DNA of 52,464 nt from Chitinophagaceae bacterium UBA1946 (GTDB lineage Bacteria; Bacteroidota; Bacteroidia; Chitinophagales; Chitinophagaceae): positions 14,945-67,408 of the forward strand of contig DDEU01000053.1 of the NCBI GenBank assembly GCA_002336815.1, in the 5' to 3' direction. Below the pieces are notes generated by a model. The model did not search any database and was not told where the DNA came from. It saw nothing but the letters and a program-made list of their open reading frames with translations. Each line of letters starts with the position of its first letter. Position 1 is the first letter of the stretch. Below are positions 8,893-18,726 of the stretch, piece after piece. The translations under genes and the position numbers were made by a program.

Positions 8893-9179
8893 AATGCGGT
8901 ATTTTGATGGATAAATGCTGAGCCCCCGGGCCCGGATAACCGGTTTTAGAAAGGATATTGAACAGCCATGTTTGGCAGGATAAAGATAAAATTGACCATT
9001 GCCAATTCTATAAGTGCTTTGTCTCAATTTAAAAATTGAGTATAAACACCTAGTAATTGTGGATGGCGGAAAAGTAGTTTTGTATACGCCTCCCCTTTAC
9101 AAAGGATCAGGGCCGCAACCCGGTGTAACAGCCCTGGAGTATTTATTTTTTTCCAGGCAACCCAGGAGATGATCATACA
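8893..9179. other. Divergent intergenic region between two secreted-protein genes
   Basis: 287 bases between the YCF48-like gene (minus) and the IgGFc/PKD gene (plus). It contains an 8-bp hairpin, CTCAATTT (9023-9030) with AAATTGAG (9033-9040), and a -7-like box TAGTTTTG at 9075-9082 pointing toward the plus-strand gene. On the minus strand TATCTTTA (near 8985) resembles a -7 box for the other gene. No coding potential or RNA gene is recognised. Confidence 0.4.
9075..9082 (+). promoter_or_regulatory. Candidate -7 promoter box for the IgGFc/PKD surface-protein gene
   Basis: TAGTTTTG matches the Bacteroidota -7 consensus TAnnTTTG. A TTG lies at 9057-9059, but the 15-base spacing is shorter than the usual ~19-20, so the assignment is tentative. 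It would give a ~90-base leader. Confidence 0.3.
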
Positions 9180-12100
9180 ATGAGAAAAAGCTTCCTTTAT
9201 ATCATACTGCTATCGGTTTGCTGTAAAATAACGGCACAGGACAAATCGAACAAAGGCACAGAATTCTGGCTGGGCTATGGCAACTGTGTGTCTTTTGACA
9301 TCATGGATTATGACGGCATCAATAACCAGGAAGAAGTACTTTACATCAGCGCCGAAGAAGCAACCCAGGTAACCATTTCCGTAAACGGTACCTCCTGGGA
9401 GCAGGTGGTAAATGTACCGGCCAACAGTGTGAATGTAAGCATCACCTTACCCAAAACCGGACCAGATGATTGCCGCATCAGGGGTGAAGGCATTTTTGAC
9501 AGGGCCATTCATGTAGTAAGTACCAAACCCATCGTGCTGTATGCACATTTGTACAATACCCAGTTGTCAGGCGCCACAATGCTGTTCCCTGTAGAAACCT
9601 ATGGTTACACCTATTATTCTATTAATTACAAACAGCCACCGGTACCGGCTTTTCCCGGTAAAAACTGGTTTTATATCATTGCGAGCGAAGACAATACCAG
9701 GATAGAAATAACACCGTCAGATACTACAGAAAGCGGCGTATTGCCCGGGCAATCCATCATCGTAAACCTGAGCAAGGGACAGTTGTACAATGTATTTGGA
9801 AAGGTAAGTGACGAAAACGAATGTGATCTTACCGGGAGTAAGATTCGTTCCATAAGCGGCAGTGACGGCAATTGTCATCCCGTTGCCGTTTTCAGCGGGT
9901 GCAGCAGGTTCATTACCTGTTTAACCGATGGCGGTGAAGTAGCACAGCAACAAATATTTCCCGCCAGCGCATGGGGAACCAGGTATTTAACTTTTCACAG
10001 TATCATTGCCACCGGCAACCCGCTGACCACCCCGTTCATTAATCATTACAGGGTGATGGTAAGCGACCCGGTAACGGTTGTTAAAAGAAACGGTGCGGTA
10101 CTCACAGGGCTGCAACGCAATTCTTTTTATGAATTCGACAGCAATTCGGGCGATTATATTGAAGCCAATAACCCGGTGATGGTTTGTCAGTACACCCCTA
10201 ACTCCAACGAATGTACAGGATCCAATATGTCGCCACAAGGCGATCCGGAACTAATGTTCCTGCCATCAATTGAACAGGGAATTAAAAAGGCGAGAGTATA
10301 CAATACAAAGAACAGGAACATCACTGTGAATTATCTTACCATCATCATCCCCAACAATGGCATTACCAGTTTAAAGATAGACGGTGCTGCCGTTCCGGCT
10401 TCCGGCAGGAGGATACATCCCAATAACCCGAACTATACCATTGTTGCCAAACGCCTGCTGGGGCCCGGCGCACAGCATACCATTGAAAGTGATTCTGCCT
10501 TTACTGCCATGATCTATGGTGGCGGTACTTTTGAAAGCTATGGCTATATCGCCGGCACACTTATCAATAACCTGAACAGTATTGGCAGCATTCAAAACGT
10601 ATATAACGTTAGCGGACAAACGAACAGTTTTACATGCCCCCGCTCACCCTTTACGATAAACATTCAGCTTGCTTACAGGGCTACTGCTATAAACTGGCTC
10701 TTTAGCCAGGTACCTGCACTTTCACCGGCCAGTGACACCAGCATCAGCAATCCTGTACCGGCAGATTCACAGATCATCAATGGCCGGGAATACTTTACCT
10801 ACCTGCTCAGCACGAATCTGATGCTGGCAGATACCGGCGTGTTTAACATTCCTGTTGTGTATGCATCGCCGGAGATCGATCATTGCAGCCAGCAGGAAAG
10901 AACAACGGTGGCTGTTGTTGTAAAACCGGGACCGGTGGCTGACTTCAATGTAGCTTATCGTGGCTGTACCATTGATACCGCTTTGTTCATCGGGCTTGCA
11001 GACATTAACCACTACAGCATCAATCAATATACCTGGCGTTTTGATGATAATGCGGTTGATACTGCCATCACAACCCGCAAAAAATTTACAGAAGGCGATC
11101 ACCCGGTCTATTTAAAAATAATTGCTGACAATGGTTGCGTGGATGATACAACAAAGCTCGTCAGCACCTTTCCAAAACCGGTGGCAAAATTTGGCTACAA
11201 CAGGCCGATCTGTTTGGGTGATTCTGTTTTACTCACCGACAGTTCAACCATTTCGCAGGGCAGCATTGCCAGGTGGAACTGGGATTTTGCAGACGGAAAT
11301 ACTGCTGTTACTACCAGCAATGCTCCTTTCTATCATGTGTACCATGCCGCTGGCACCTACAAAGCTGCATTGGTAGTTACTTCAGATAAAGGCTGCACAA
11401 GCGATACGGGTTTTGTGAATGTACCGGTCAATAAAAAGCCACAGGTGAATTTTAGTTTTTCCGGCAAGCCCTGTACAGACAGCAGCTTTGTGTTTTCACC
11501 AACTGTTACGGCCAATGGCAATATCATCCAAAGCAGCCACTGGATTTACGGTGACGGACAAACACAGGTGATAAACAATGTAAATCCTGTTACGCATGCG
11601 TATACAGTTGCACAAAACAATGTCAGGGTAGAATACATGGTGAGTGGCGGCAGCGGTTGCGAAAGTAATACTGCCATTCAAACGATCCCTATAATTCATC
11701 CGGTACCACTTGCAGGTTTTGATATCAGCGGCGCTTCCTTTTGTCCGCAAAAAAATATCGTGTTTACCTACACCGGGAGGAATGCTGTTCAACACTGGCA
11801 ATGGGATTTCGGCAATGGTAATTCATCGGCCGCTTCACCCGCCAGGCGCAGCTATACACAAGGTGGCATTTATCCAGTATCCCTCAGCATTCAAACCGCC
11901 GATGGCTGCGGTTCCCTGCCTGCCGTAAAACAGTTGCAGGTTTATGATACACCCAATATTGATGCCGGACCTGCCATTCTAAAGGTCTGGAACCAACCCG
12001 TGATCATCAACGCAGTAATGAATGATACCGGTACATTTCAATACCAGTGGAGCCCTGCCGCCACCCTTACTGATCCGTCTATCTTACGACCAACGAGCAA

Positions 12101-12458
12101 TACGGACAAAGATGTATTGTACACCGTTAAAGCGATTGGCGGACCGGGCAATTGTGAGGCATCCGATACCGTTAGTATACGAATATTAAGAACCCTCTAC
12201 ATCCCCAACGCTTTTTCTCCCAACAATGATTCACACCAGGATGTTTGGAATATTCCTGCCCTCAATGGTGATCCCAATGCAAGGGTTACTATTTTCAACC
12301 GCTGGGGACAAAAGATATTTGAGTCAAAAGGTTACAGCCAGCCATGGGACGGCACTTACAAAGGCGTACCGCAACCGGTGGGCGCATATTACTACCAGGT
12401 GCAGCCGGATGTAAACAAGCCGAAAGTAGTAACTGGTTTTGTGATGATCGTACGGTAA
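9180..12458 (+). CDS. Cell-surface protein: IgGFc-binding-like, PKD repeats, gliding-motility C-terminal domain
   Basis: 1092 residues. A signal peptide (1-19, ends ITAQ) is followed by an IgGFc_binding-like domain (about 25-430). Its signs are GTEFWLGYG near the start, paired cysteines (such as CRIRGEG and CHPVAVFSGC) and PVETYG. A linker and at least three PKD-type modules follow (about 600-930), with signatures WNWDFADGN, HWIYGDGQT and WQWDFGNGN. The end (LYIPNAFSPNNDS, NRWGQKIFES, WDGTYKG, GAYYYQV) is the CHU_C/gliding-motility-associated C-terminal domain that directs type IX secretion. It is probably a large adhesin or gliding-associated surface protein; ligand unknown. Confidence 0.88.
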   Translation: MRKSFLYIILLSVCCKITAQDKSNKGTEFWLGYGNCVSFDIMDYDGINNQEEVLYISAEEATQVTISVNGTSWEQVVNVPANSVNVSITLPKTGPDDCRIRGEGIFDRAIHVVSTKPIVLYAHLYNTQLSGATMLFPVETYGYTYYSINYKQPPVPAFPGKNWFYIIASEDNTRIEITPSDTTESGVLPGQSIIVNLSKGQLYNVFGKVSDENECDLTGSKIRSISGSDGNCHPVAVFSGCSRFITCLTDGGEVAQQQIFPASAWGTRYLTFHSIIATGNPLTTPFINHYRVMVSDPVTVVKRNGAVLTGLQRNSFYEFDSNSGDYIEANNPVMVCQYTPNSNECTGSNMSPQGDPELMFLPSIEQGIKKARVYNTKNRNITVNYLTIIIPNNGITSLKIDGAAVPASGRRIHPNNPNYTIVAKRLLGPGAQHTIESDSAFTAMIYGGGTFESYGYIAGTLINNLNSIGSIQNVYNVSGQTNSFTCPRSPFTINIQLAYRATAINWLFSQVPALSPASDTSISNPVPADSQIINGREYFTYLLSTNLMLADTGVFNIPVVYASPEIDHCSQQERTTVAVVVKPGPVADFNVAYRGCTIDTALFIGLADINHYSINQYTWRFDDNAVDTAITTRKKFTEGDHPVYLKIIADNGCVDDTTKLVSTFPKPVAKFGYNRPICLGDSVLLTDSSTISQGSIARWNWDFADGNTAVTTSNAPFYHVYHAAGTYKAALVVTSDKGCTSDTGFVNVPVNKKPQVNFSFSGKPCTDSSFVFSPTVTANGNIIQSSHWIYGDGQTQVINNVNPVTHAYTVAQNNVRVEYMVSGGSGCESNTAIQTIPIIHPVPLAGFDISGASFCPQKNIVFTYTGRNAVQHWQWDFGNGNSSAASPARRSYTQGGIYPVSLSIQTADGCGSLPAVKQLQVYDTPNIDAGPAILKVWNQPVIINAVMNDTGTFQYQWSPAATLTDPSILRPTSNTDKDVLYTVKAIGGPGNCEASDTVSIRILRTLYIPNAFSPNNDSHQDVWNIPALNGDPNARVTIFNRWGQKIFESKGYSQPWDGTYKGVPQPVGAYYYQVQPDVNKPKVVTGFVMIVR

Positions 12459-12594
12459 GATGCGTTTAGCTGCAGAGCTAAATATTGTGAAGAGGAGTTT
12501 TGATTTTGTGAGCAAGCGTAAATTATTGACAGCTTCCTTATCATTTATGCGCAGAAGATCATTTGCCCGGCTCCGCTGCCTATCATCGTTGCCG

Positions 12595-14091
12595 CTATTT
12601 AATATCCTTCATCATTTTTTTAAGCCAGGGCGATAAAAGCAGTAATACCACTCCGCAACCAACCGTAACCCAGGCGATCTTCGAAAACACATTGGTGTAC
12701 ACAGCCAACGATTCCGTCTTGGCCATCACCTTGCCCGTTACAGCATCGCCCGGTATGGCCATTAAGGAACCGATCAATCCTGCAAGGTATTGACCGTAGG
12801 AACTTGCCAGGAACCACATTCCCATCATCAATCCTACCATTTTTTTGGGTGACAGTTTTGTGATAGCGGACAAGCCGATGGGTGACAGGCACAATTCACC
12901 GGTTGACATAAAAAGGTATCCCAGCACAAAAAAAGAAAGACTTACCATACCGCCATGAGCATATTTTGCACCCAGTACAAATACATAAAATCCAAGCCCG
13001 AGCTGCATTAAACCAAGGGCGAATTTCACCGCTGAATTTGGTTCCCTGTTCCGGTTGGCAAGCCATATCCAGAGCCACACAAAAAATGGTGTTAATAAAA
13101 CGATCAGTGCGCTGTTAATAGAATTGTTGACTGCTGCGGATGACAGGTGTACACCCATCACACTCATATCAACATTTCGTTCGGCATACAAATTAAGTGA
13201 TCCACCACCCTGTTCGTAAAAAGCCCAGAACAAGGAAGAAAAAATGATGAGCACCAACGCCACCATTATTTTGCCGAAGGCTTCTTTACCCAGTTTAACG
13301 GCAGTATAGATCACATAAAAAAGTGCCAGTATTCCAAAGGGGTTGATCAGGTAACTGTAAATGGTATAGTAATTCAGGATCAGGATAAAAACAGGAATGG
13401 CCAATATGCTTAATACATACACAAGCAGCTCGTTGCTGATACCAAAAGATGATCTGGCCTTCAGTTTTTCTACGGATGGTGGCAGCCCGATCGGGCCGAG
13501 CTGTTGTTGTTTCTTTAGAAAAATGAACAGGCCAAGCAGCATAAAAACACCGGCAATGCCGAAGCCAAGATGCCAGTTTACTTCCTGCCCGATCCATCCA
13601 CACAGCAAACCGCCCAGCATGCCCCCCACATTGATGCCCATGTAAAAAAGAGAAAAGCCGGCATCCCGCCTTCCATCATCATCTTTGTAAAGATTGCCTA
13701 CAATGGTAGATATATTGGGTTTGAAATACCCGTTGCCAACAATAAGGATTCCCATACCGATAAAAAATGAGGCATCTACCGGAATGGCCATTACAAAACT
13801 TCCCGTGGCAAGTAAGATAGCGCCCCATACGATAGAGCGGCGTTGCCCCAGTATTTTGTCTGCCAGCATACCGCCCAGCACAGGCATGGCATAAATGAGC
13901 GATTGATATACGCCGTAAATGATATTGCCTTTGCCGTCGTCAAAATGCAGATAGTTCACCATGAACAACAGCAGCAAAGCCCTGTTGCCATAGAATGTAA
14001 AACGTTCCCACATTTCGGTAAAAAAAAGCAGGTAAAGCTGTTTGGGATATTTACCCCTGAAACCCTGTATCTGTTCTAAAGTTGGCTGCAT
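12595..14091 (-). CDS. POT/PTR-family peptide transporter (copy 1)
   Basis: 498 residues with about 12-14 hydrophobic helices. The proton-dependent oligopeptide transporter motif EMWERFTFYG is at 26-35, and GGMLADKILGQRR forms the loop 2 motif. The later FxxxERGG-like segment reads FYEQGGGSLNLYAER. The family couples di-/tripeptide uptake to proton influx at the inner membrane. It lies 79 bases downstream of a longer paralogue on the same strand, with a strong terminator between them, so the two are probably transcribed separately. Exact substrate is unknown. Confidence 0.9.
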   Translation of the reverse strand: MQPTLEQIQGFRGKYPKQLYLLFFTEMWERFTFYGNRALLLLFMVNYLHFDDGKGNIIYGVYQSLIYAMPVLGGMLADKILGQRRSIVWGAILLATGSFVMAIPVDASFFIGMGILIVGNGYFKPNISTIVGNLYKDDDGRRDAGFSLFYMGINVGGMLGGLLCGWIGQEVNWHLGFGIAGVFMLLGLFIFLKKQQQLGPIGLPPSVEKLKARSSFGISNELLVYVLSILAIPVFILILNYYTIYSYLINPFGILALFYVIYTAVKLGKEAFGKIMVALVLIIFSSLFWAFYEQGGGSLNLYAERNVDMSVMGVHLSSAAVNNSINSALIVLLTPFFVWLWIWLANRNREPNSAVKFALGLMQLGLGFYVFVLGAKYAHGGMVSLSFFVLGYLFMSTGELCLSPIGLSAITKLSPKKMVGLMMGMWFLASSYGQYLAGLIGSLMAIPGDAVTGKVMAKTESLAVYTNVFSKIAWVTVGCGVVLLLLSPWLKKMMKDIK

Positions 14092-14123
14092 ACGATAGCT
14101 GGTAAAGGATGATGGTATTTAGA

Positions 14124-14149
14124 AAAGGCGGCCGTTAACGGCCGCCTTT
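14124..14149 (-). terminator. Rho-independent terminator after POT transporter copy 2
   Basis: A perfect 26-base palindrome with arms AAAGGCGGCCGTT and AACGGCCGCCTTT. Read on the minus strand it follows the stop codon of the upstream transporter and runs into TTTT. It separates the two transporter transcripts, which implies copy 1 has its own promoter. Confidence 0.8.
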
Positions 14150-14170
14150 AAAGTTACATGTTATACTTTC

Positions 14171-15850
14171 TTATCTTATTCCGTGCATCATTTTTTTAAG
14201 CTTCGGTGTAAGCGCAAACAACAATACCGCTGCAATACCACACAATACAACAAACACCATAAAGAACTCAAACAGGTTATGCAGGGTAAAACCCGCAAAC
14301 TTTGGATAGTGATCGCTGATCTTATTGTCAACCAAATATTTTACCTGCTCTGCAGTTGGGATAATTTTTTTATCAAGAATTGCCTGCAGGTCAATGCCGC
14401 CTTCCTGTGCTTTTTTAAACTGCTCACCTGTTGCCGGCAAAATAGACCCCAGTGTACCAGCCAGTGCATAACCAGAAGCATTGGATAAAAAGAACACCCC
14501 GAACAGCAGCGAACCAAAACGCTTGGGGGCCAGTTTGCCTACCAGTGAAAGTCCGATGGGCGACAAACACAGTTCACCAAAGGTTTGGATCAGGTATAAC
14601 AATACCAGCCATTTTACAGCCAGCAACCCGCTATTGCCGAGGTCTTTTACATTGAAAGCGATGATAAAATAGCTCAGTGCGATCAGGCCAAGTCCGAATG
14701 CCTGTTTCATCGGGGAGATGGGTTCTTTTCCTCTTGCTCTTAACTTATCCCACAATAAACTAAATGGCACCGCAAACATCACCACGAAAAGGCCGTTGAA
14801 TATCTGCACCATTGAAGGAGGCATATTCCAGCCAAAAAAGTTGCGGTCGGTTTGGTTATCTGCAATAAACGTAAGTGAAGATCCTGCCTGTTCAAAAGCA
14901 GCCCAAAAAAAGATGATAAAGAAGGATACGATATAGATCACCAGTATTCGATCTGTTTCTACCTTGGTAAGTGATTTATCTGAAAGGATCAGGCCGGCCA
15001 GTGTGAGACCGCTGCCGTAAATGATCGAGTAAATTACGTTCTGCCCAAATACATAGAAAAACACCAGGGCGAGGCCTGCGAAAGCTATTACTGCAATACC
15101 AAGCGAAGTATTGGTGAAGTTGGCTTTTTGAGATTCTCCCTCCTCGTAGTCGGACGCCACATTTTTTGATGGCAGGCCGCCGATAGGTCTTCCCTCGGGA
15201 GTTTTTACATACTTATCTTTCAAAAAGAAAAACGTGATGGTACCCAGCAACATGGCGATGGCAGCTGCAAGGAAACCCCATTTAAAAGCAAATACATCCC
15301 TGTTGCCGGCTTTGTCAACCACGTCTCCCACAATAGGACAGATGAACTGGCCCAGGAAAGCACCCACGTTGATGCCCATATAAAAAATGGTAAATGCTGT
15401 ATCCAGTTTGCTCCGCTCTTCTTTGGGATAAAGGCTGCTCACCATACTGCTGATATTCGGCTTAAAAAAACCATTGCCAAAAATGATCACGCCCAGTGCT
15501 ATATAAAGCAGGGTCCTCGCCAGTTCCAGGTTAGTTGAAAAAATACTGGCGCTGGTAAAAAGCAATAACTGTCCGCAGGCCATCAACAAACCTCCCAGTA
15601 AGATACAATTGCGGTTGCCCAAAAAACGGTCAGAAATAAAACCTCCCAACATTGGCGTGAGATAACACAATCCTAAAAATCCGCCATAAATGATAGAGGA
15701 ATGTTCTTTGCTCATCATCAGTGCATTCACAATAAAGAGTGTCAGCAAAGTTCTCATCCCGTAAAAGTTGAATCGCTCCCACATCTCGGTGCCAAATAAA
15801 ACCCATAGCCCTTTTGGATGATTTTGTTTTACTGCCTGTTGTTCGGTCAT
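14171..15850 (-). CDS. POT/PTR-family peptide transporter (copy 2)
   Basis: 559 residues. It has the family motif EMWERFNFYGMR (22-33), GGFISDRFLGNRN in loop 2 and about 14 predicted helices. It is some 60 residues longer than its neighbour. Part of the extra length is a charged loop near 225-245 (PSKNVASDYEEGESQ) and part an insertion near 480-515 before the last helix. Both copies keep the E-x-x-E-R-F motif that carries the coupling residues, so both should be active. Likely imports small peptides with protons. Confidence 0.9.
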   Translation of the reverse strand: MTEQQAVKQNHPKGLWVLFGTEMWERFNFYGMRTLLTLFIVNALMMSKEHSSIIYGGFLGLCYLTPMLGGFISDRFLGNRNCILLGGLLMACGQLLLFTSASIFSTNLELARTLLYIALGVIIFGNGFFKPNISSMVSSLYPKEERSKLDTAFTIFYMGINVGAFLGQFICPIVGDVVDKAGNRDVFAFKWGFLAAAIAMLLGTITFFFLKDKYVKTPEGRPIGGLPSKNVASDYEEGESQKANFTNTSLGIAVIAFAGLALVFFYVFGQNVIYSIIYGSGLTLAGLILSDKSLTKVETDRILVIYIVSFFIIFFWAAFEQAGSSLTFIADNQTDRNFFGWNMPPSMVQIFNGLFVVMFAVPFSLLWDKLRARGKEPISPMKQAFGLGLIALSYFIIAFNVKDLGNSGLLAVKWLVLLYLIQTFGELCLSPIGLSLVGKLAPKRFGSLLFGVFFLSNASGYALAGTLGSILPATGEQFKKAQEGGIDLQAILDKKIIPTAEQVKYLVDNKISDHYPKFAGFTLHNLFEFFMVFVVLCGIAAVLLFALTPKLKKMMHGIR

Positions 15851-16045
15851 ATGATTTTTTTAATGGTAAACAAATTATAATGGCTCAAAGTAGTAAATTT
15901 CTTTTTACTAAAAACAATAAGCGTTCACATAATTAAAGCTTCGGAGTATTTTTTGCCGTTTATAAATTTAATATGGTTTACAACTACCTTAATTTTACAT
16001 TCGCTTTAAATCCATTTCTAATGATATAAATACCATTACATAGCT

Positions 16046-17326
16046 ATGAATATTTTAATAGCAGGCGGTGGCGGAAGAGAACATGCCCTCGCCTGGAAAT
16101 TCAAACAAAGCAGCCTGTGTACCAACCTGTACATAGCCCCCGGAAATACAGGAACGGCAGGCCTTGGCACCAATGTACCCATTGCCGTTACCGATTTTGA
16201 TGCACTCAGTTCTTTTTGTACCGCCAATCAGATAGACATGTTATTTGTAGGACCTGAAGAGCCGCTGGTAAAAGGTATTTATGATCATTTTAAATCAAAC
16301 AGTGCTACTGCACACATCAGGGTAATAGGCCCTTCTAAACAAGCTGCCAAACTGGAAGGCAGCAAGGCTTTTGCAAAAGAGTTCATGCAGCGCAACAATA
16401 TTCCAACCGCAGCGTACAGGGAGTTTGATGAAACCAATTACCCCGAAGGCATCGGCTATATAAGAAATCATCCATTGCCAATCGTGTTAAAGGCAGATGG
16501 CCTGGCTGCCGGCAAAGGCGTGATCATTTGCAACAATCACATTGAAGCACTGGCAGAGTTTGAGCTGATGATACAACAGGCCAAGTTTGGAGAGGCTGGT
16601 AAAAAAGTGGTGATAGAAGAATTTTTGAAAGGCATTGAACTAAGCGTATTCGCACTCACCGATGGCATTCACTACCTGATGCTGCCCGAAGCAAAAGACT
16701 ACAAACGTGCAGGCAAAGGCGATACCGGTGCTAACACCGGCGGCATGGGTGCCGTAAGCCCCGTACCTTTTGCGGACGACACTTTTCTTGAAAAAGTAAG
16801 ACTGAAAGTGGTAGAACCAACCATCAACGGCATCAAAAAAGAAAACCTGGATTATAAGGGAGTGGTGTTCATTGGGCTGATAAAAGTGAATGAAGAACCG
16901 TTTGTAATTGAATACAATTGCCGGCTGGGCGATCCAGAAACTGAAGTGGTGATCCCCCGTATCGACAACGACCTCGTGGAACTGTTCACTGCCGTAGCCG
17001 ACCAGCGGCTGGACCAGGTTACCATACAAACCAACCCCCAAACCGCTGTAACCGTGGTGGCGGTGAGCGGCGGCTATCCCGGTAATTACCAAACCGGCAT
17101 CACCATCAGCGGACTCGAAGATGCGGCCATTGACGGCTCCGTGATCTTTCACTCCGGCACCCGGCAGGAAGGAGCCAATGTGGTAACCAGCGGCGGGCGG
17201 GTACTTACCGTAACTTCCTACGGCGATAACATCATGGATGCCGCCGGCCAGTCCATTTACGTGCTGGAAAATATTTATTTCGATGGCATGTATTACAGGG
17301 ATGATATCGGCTACGAATTTAAATAG
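16046..17326 (+). CDS. purD: Phosphoribosylamine-glycine ligase
   Basis: 426 residues, the normal length for GAR synthetase, which joins glycine to phosphoribosylamine with ATP in the second step of purine synthesis. The N-terminal nucleotide-like fold starts with MNILIAGGGGREHALAW. The ATP-grasp core has LKADGLAAGKGVI, the glycine-rich stretch GDTGANTGGMGAVSP and the metal-binding segment EYNCRLGDPETEVV. It stands alone, divergent from the transporters. A weak hairpin GCCCT/AGGGC (17379-17394) follows but lacks a T run. Confidence 0.96.
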   Translation: MNILIAGGGGREHALAWKFKQSSLCTNLYIAPGNTGTAGLGTNVPIAVTDFDALSSFCTANQIDMLFVGPEEPLVKGIYDHFKSNSATAHIRVIGPSKQAAKLEGSKAFAKEFMQRNNIPTAAYREFDETNYPEGIGYIRNHPLPIVLKADGLAAGKGVIICNNHIEALAEFELMIQQAKFGEAGKKVVIEEFLKGIELSVFALTDGIHYLMLPEAKDYKRAGKGDTGANTGGMGAVSPVPFADDTFLEKVRLKVVEPTINGIKKENLDYKGVVFIGLIKVNEEPFVIEYNCRLGDPETEVVIPRIDNDLVELFTAVADQRLDQVTIQTNPQTAVTVVAVSGGYPGNYQTGITISGLEDAAIDGSVIFHSGTRQEGANVVTSGGRVLTVTSYGDNIMDAAGQSIYVLENIYFDGMYYRDDIGYEFK

Positions 17327-17503
17327 CTAATGTAAGACTGCAGCAGCACTAACAGGAACCCACACACGAAAAAAACAGGCCCTTAGCAGAGGGCGAATTC
17401 AGCACGCTAAACAAATTAGTAAAGCCGCTGCCAGCAAAGGATTGTACGATTGCGGAGTTTTGCACAATTTTTTGTAAAATGTTGAAAAATAAAGACAGGC
17501 ACG

Positions 17504-17534
17504 TTGTTAATTCAGATTATTTCCTCCAACTTTG
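17504..17534 (+). promoter_or_regulatory. Candidate promoter of the mre operon
   Basis: TTG at 17504-17506, a 20-base spacer and CAACTTTG at 17527-17534 resemble the Bacteroidota TTTG / TAnnTTTG promoter, with the first T of the -7 box replaced by C. Initiation would fall about 30 bases before the mreB ATG at 17574. Confidence 0.4.
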
Positions 17535-17573
17535 CCCACATTGTTCACTTTCATATTTTTTCTCTAATATATC

Positions 17574-18599
17574 ATGGGGCTTTTCAATTTTTTTACGCAG
17601 GAAATTGCGATGGATTTGGGTACTGCAAATACCCTCATTATATTCAACGACGAAGTGGTGGTAAACGAACCATCCATTGTTGCACTTGACCGGAACAATC
17701 CTAAGAACATACTGGCCGTGGGTAAAAAGGCATTGATGATGCATGAAAAAACCCACGAAAGCATCCGCACCGTGCGCCCTTTGAAAGATGGTGTGATCGC
17801 CGATTTTAACGCAGCCGAACTGATGATAAGGGAAATGATCAAAATGATCTATCCCAAAAAACCTTTGTTTGCACCAAGCTGGAGAATGATGATCTGTATC
17901 CCAAGCAGCATCACCGAGGTTGAGAAACGTGCCGTAAGAGACAGTGCCGAACAGGCGGGGGCCAAAGAAGTGTACCTCATTCACGAACCAATGGCCGCTG
18001 CCCTGGGTATCGGTATCGACGTAGAAGAACCGGTGGGCAACATGATCATCGATATCGGTGGTGGTACTACCGGTATCACTGTTATTGCACTGGCCGGTAT
18101 TGTTTGCGACCAGAGTATCCGTATTGCCGGTGATGAATTTACCGCAGATATCATGGAAGCATTGCGCCGCTACCACAGCCTGTTGATTGGCGAACGCACT
18201 GCTGAGCAGATCAAGATCCAGGTAGGCGCTGCAATGAAAGACCTTGACAACCCGCCTGATGATATTCCCGTAAACGGCCGCGATCTTGTGACCGGTATTC
18301 CAAAGCAGGTATTTGTAAGCTACCAGGAAGTTGCAGAAGCGCTGGATAAAAGCATCTTCAAAATTGAAGAGGCCATCTTAAAAGCACTGGAAACAACCCC
18401 GCCTGAGCTGGCCGGCGATATTTACCGCCGTGGCCTGTACTTAACAGGTGGTGGCTCTTTGTTGCGTGGGCTTGATAAAAGGATATCTGCCAAAATAAAA
18501 CTGCCTGTACATGTCGCCGACGATCCGCTGAAGAGCGTTGTACGTGGTACCGGTATCGCTTTAAAGAATTACGACAGGTATCCATTTGTAATGCGCTAA
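17574..18599 (+). CDS. mreB: Rod shape-determining actin homologue MreB
   Basis: 341 residues. Actin-fold phosphate-binding loops are visible: AMDLGTANTLI (phosphate 1), IDIGGGTTGITVIAL (phosphate 2) and YLTGGGSLLRGLDKR (adenosine loop). An N-terminal MGLFNFF amphipathic stretch fits membrane binding. MreB filaments guide the cell-wall elongation complex. It is first in the mreB-mreC-mreD-PBP2-rodA cluster. Confidence 0.98.
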   Translation: MGLFNFFTQEIAMDLGTANTLIIFNDEVVVNEPSIVALDRNNPKNILAVGKKALMMHEKTHESIRTVRPLKDGVIADFNAAELMIREMIKMIYPKKPLFAPSWRMMICIPSSITEVEKRAVRDSAEQAGAKEVYLIHEPMAAALGIGIDVEEPVGNMIIDIGGGTTGITVIALAGIVCDQSIRIAGDEFTADIMEALRRYHSLLIGERTAEQIKIQVGAAMKDLDNPPDDIPVNGRDLVTGIPKQVFVSYQEVAEALDKSIFKIEEAILKALETTPPELAGDIYRRGLYLTGGGSLLRGLDKRISAKIKLPVHVADDPLKSVVRGTGIALKNYDRYPFVMR

Positions 18600-18645
18600 C
18601 ACCTGGCGCCATTGCAATGCCCGCCGTATGCTATGAACTTTTACC

Positions 18646-18726
18646 ATGAAGAATACAATACTGCTCATACTGCACTCTCAGATCATTTACAATAAGCGGA
18701 GTTGGGGAGGTCCCGGCTATGCGTAA
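18646..18726 (+). CDS. Possible small upstream ORF overlapping the mreC start
   Basis: ATG at 18646 opens a 26-codon frame starting MKNTILLILHSQ and ending WGGPGYA, with its TAA at 18724-18726, eight bases inside mreC. It holds the Shine-Dalgarno-like GGAGG (18706-18710) that precedes mreC. It could couple mreC translation to a short leader, or be chance. No homology can be claimed. Confidence 0.25.
   Translation: MKNTILLILHSQIIYNKRSWGGPGYA

Noticed and set aside
8893..9027. 45-residue N-terminal extension of the YCF48-like protein
   Set aside because: It would bury the signal peptide; the ATG at 8892 gives a normal exported protein.
12465..12482. TTTAGCT/AGCTAAA hairpin as the terminator of the IgGFc/PKD gene
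   Set aside because: Only 7 bp, AT-rich, and no T run follows it.
17517..18176. 219-codon open frame on the minus strand opposite mreB
   Set aside because: It lies wholly antisense to the strongly conserved mreB frame, is rich in His/Asp/Phe of shadow-frame type and has no recognisable motif.
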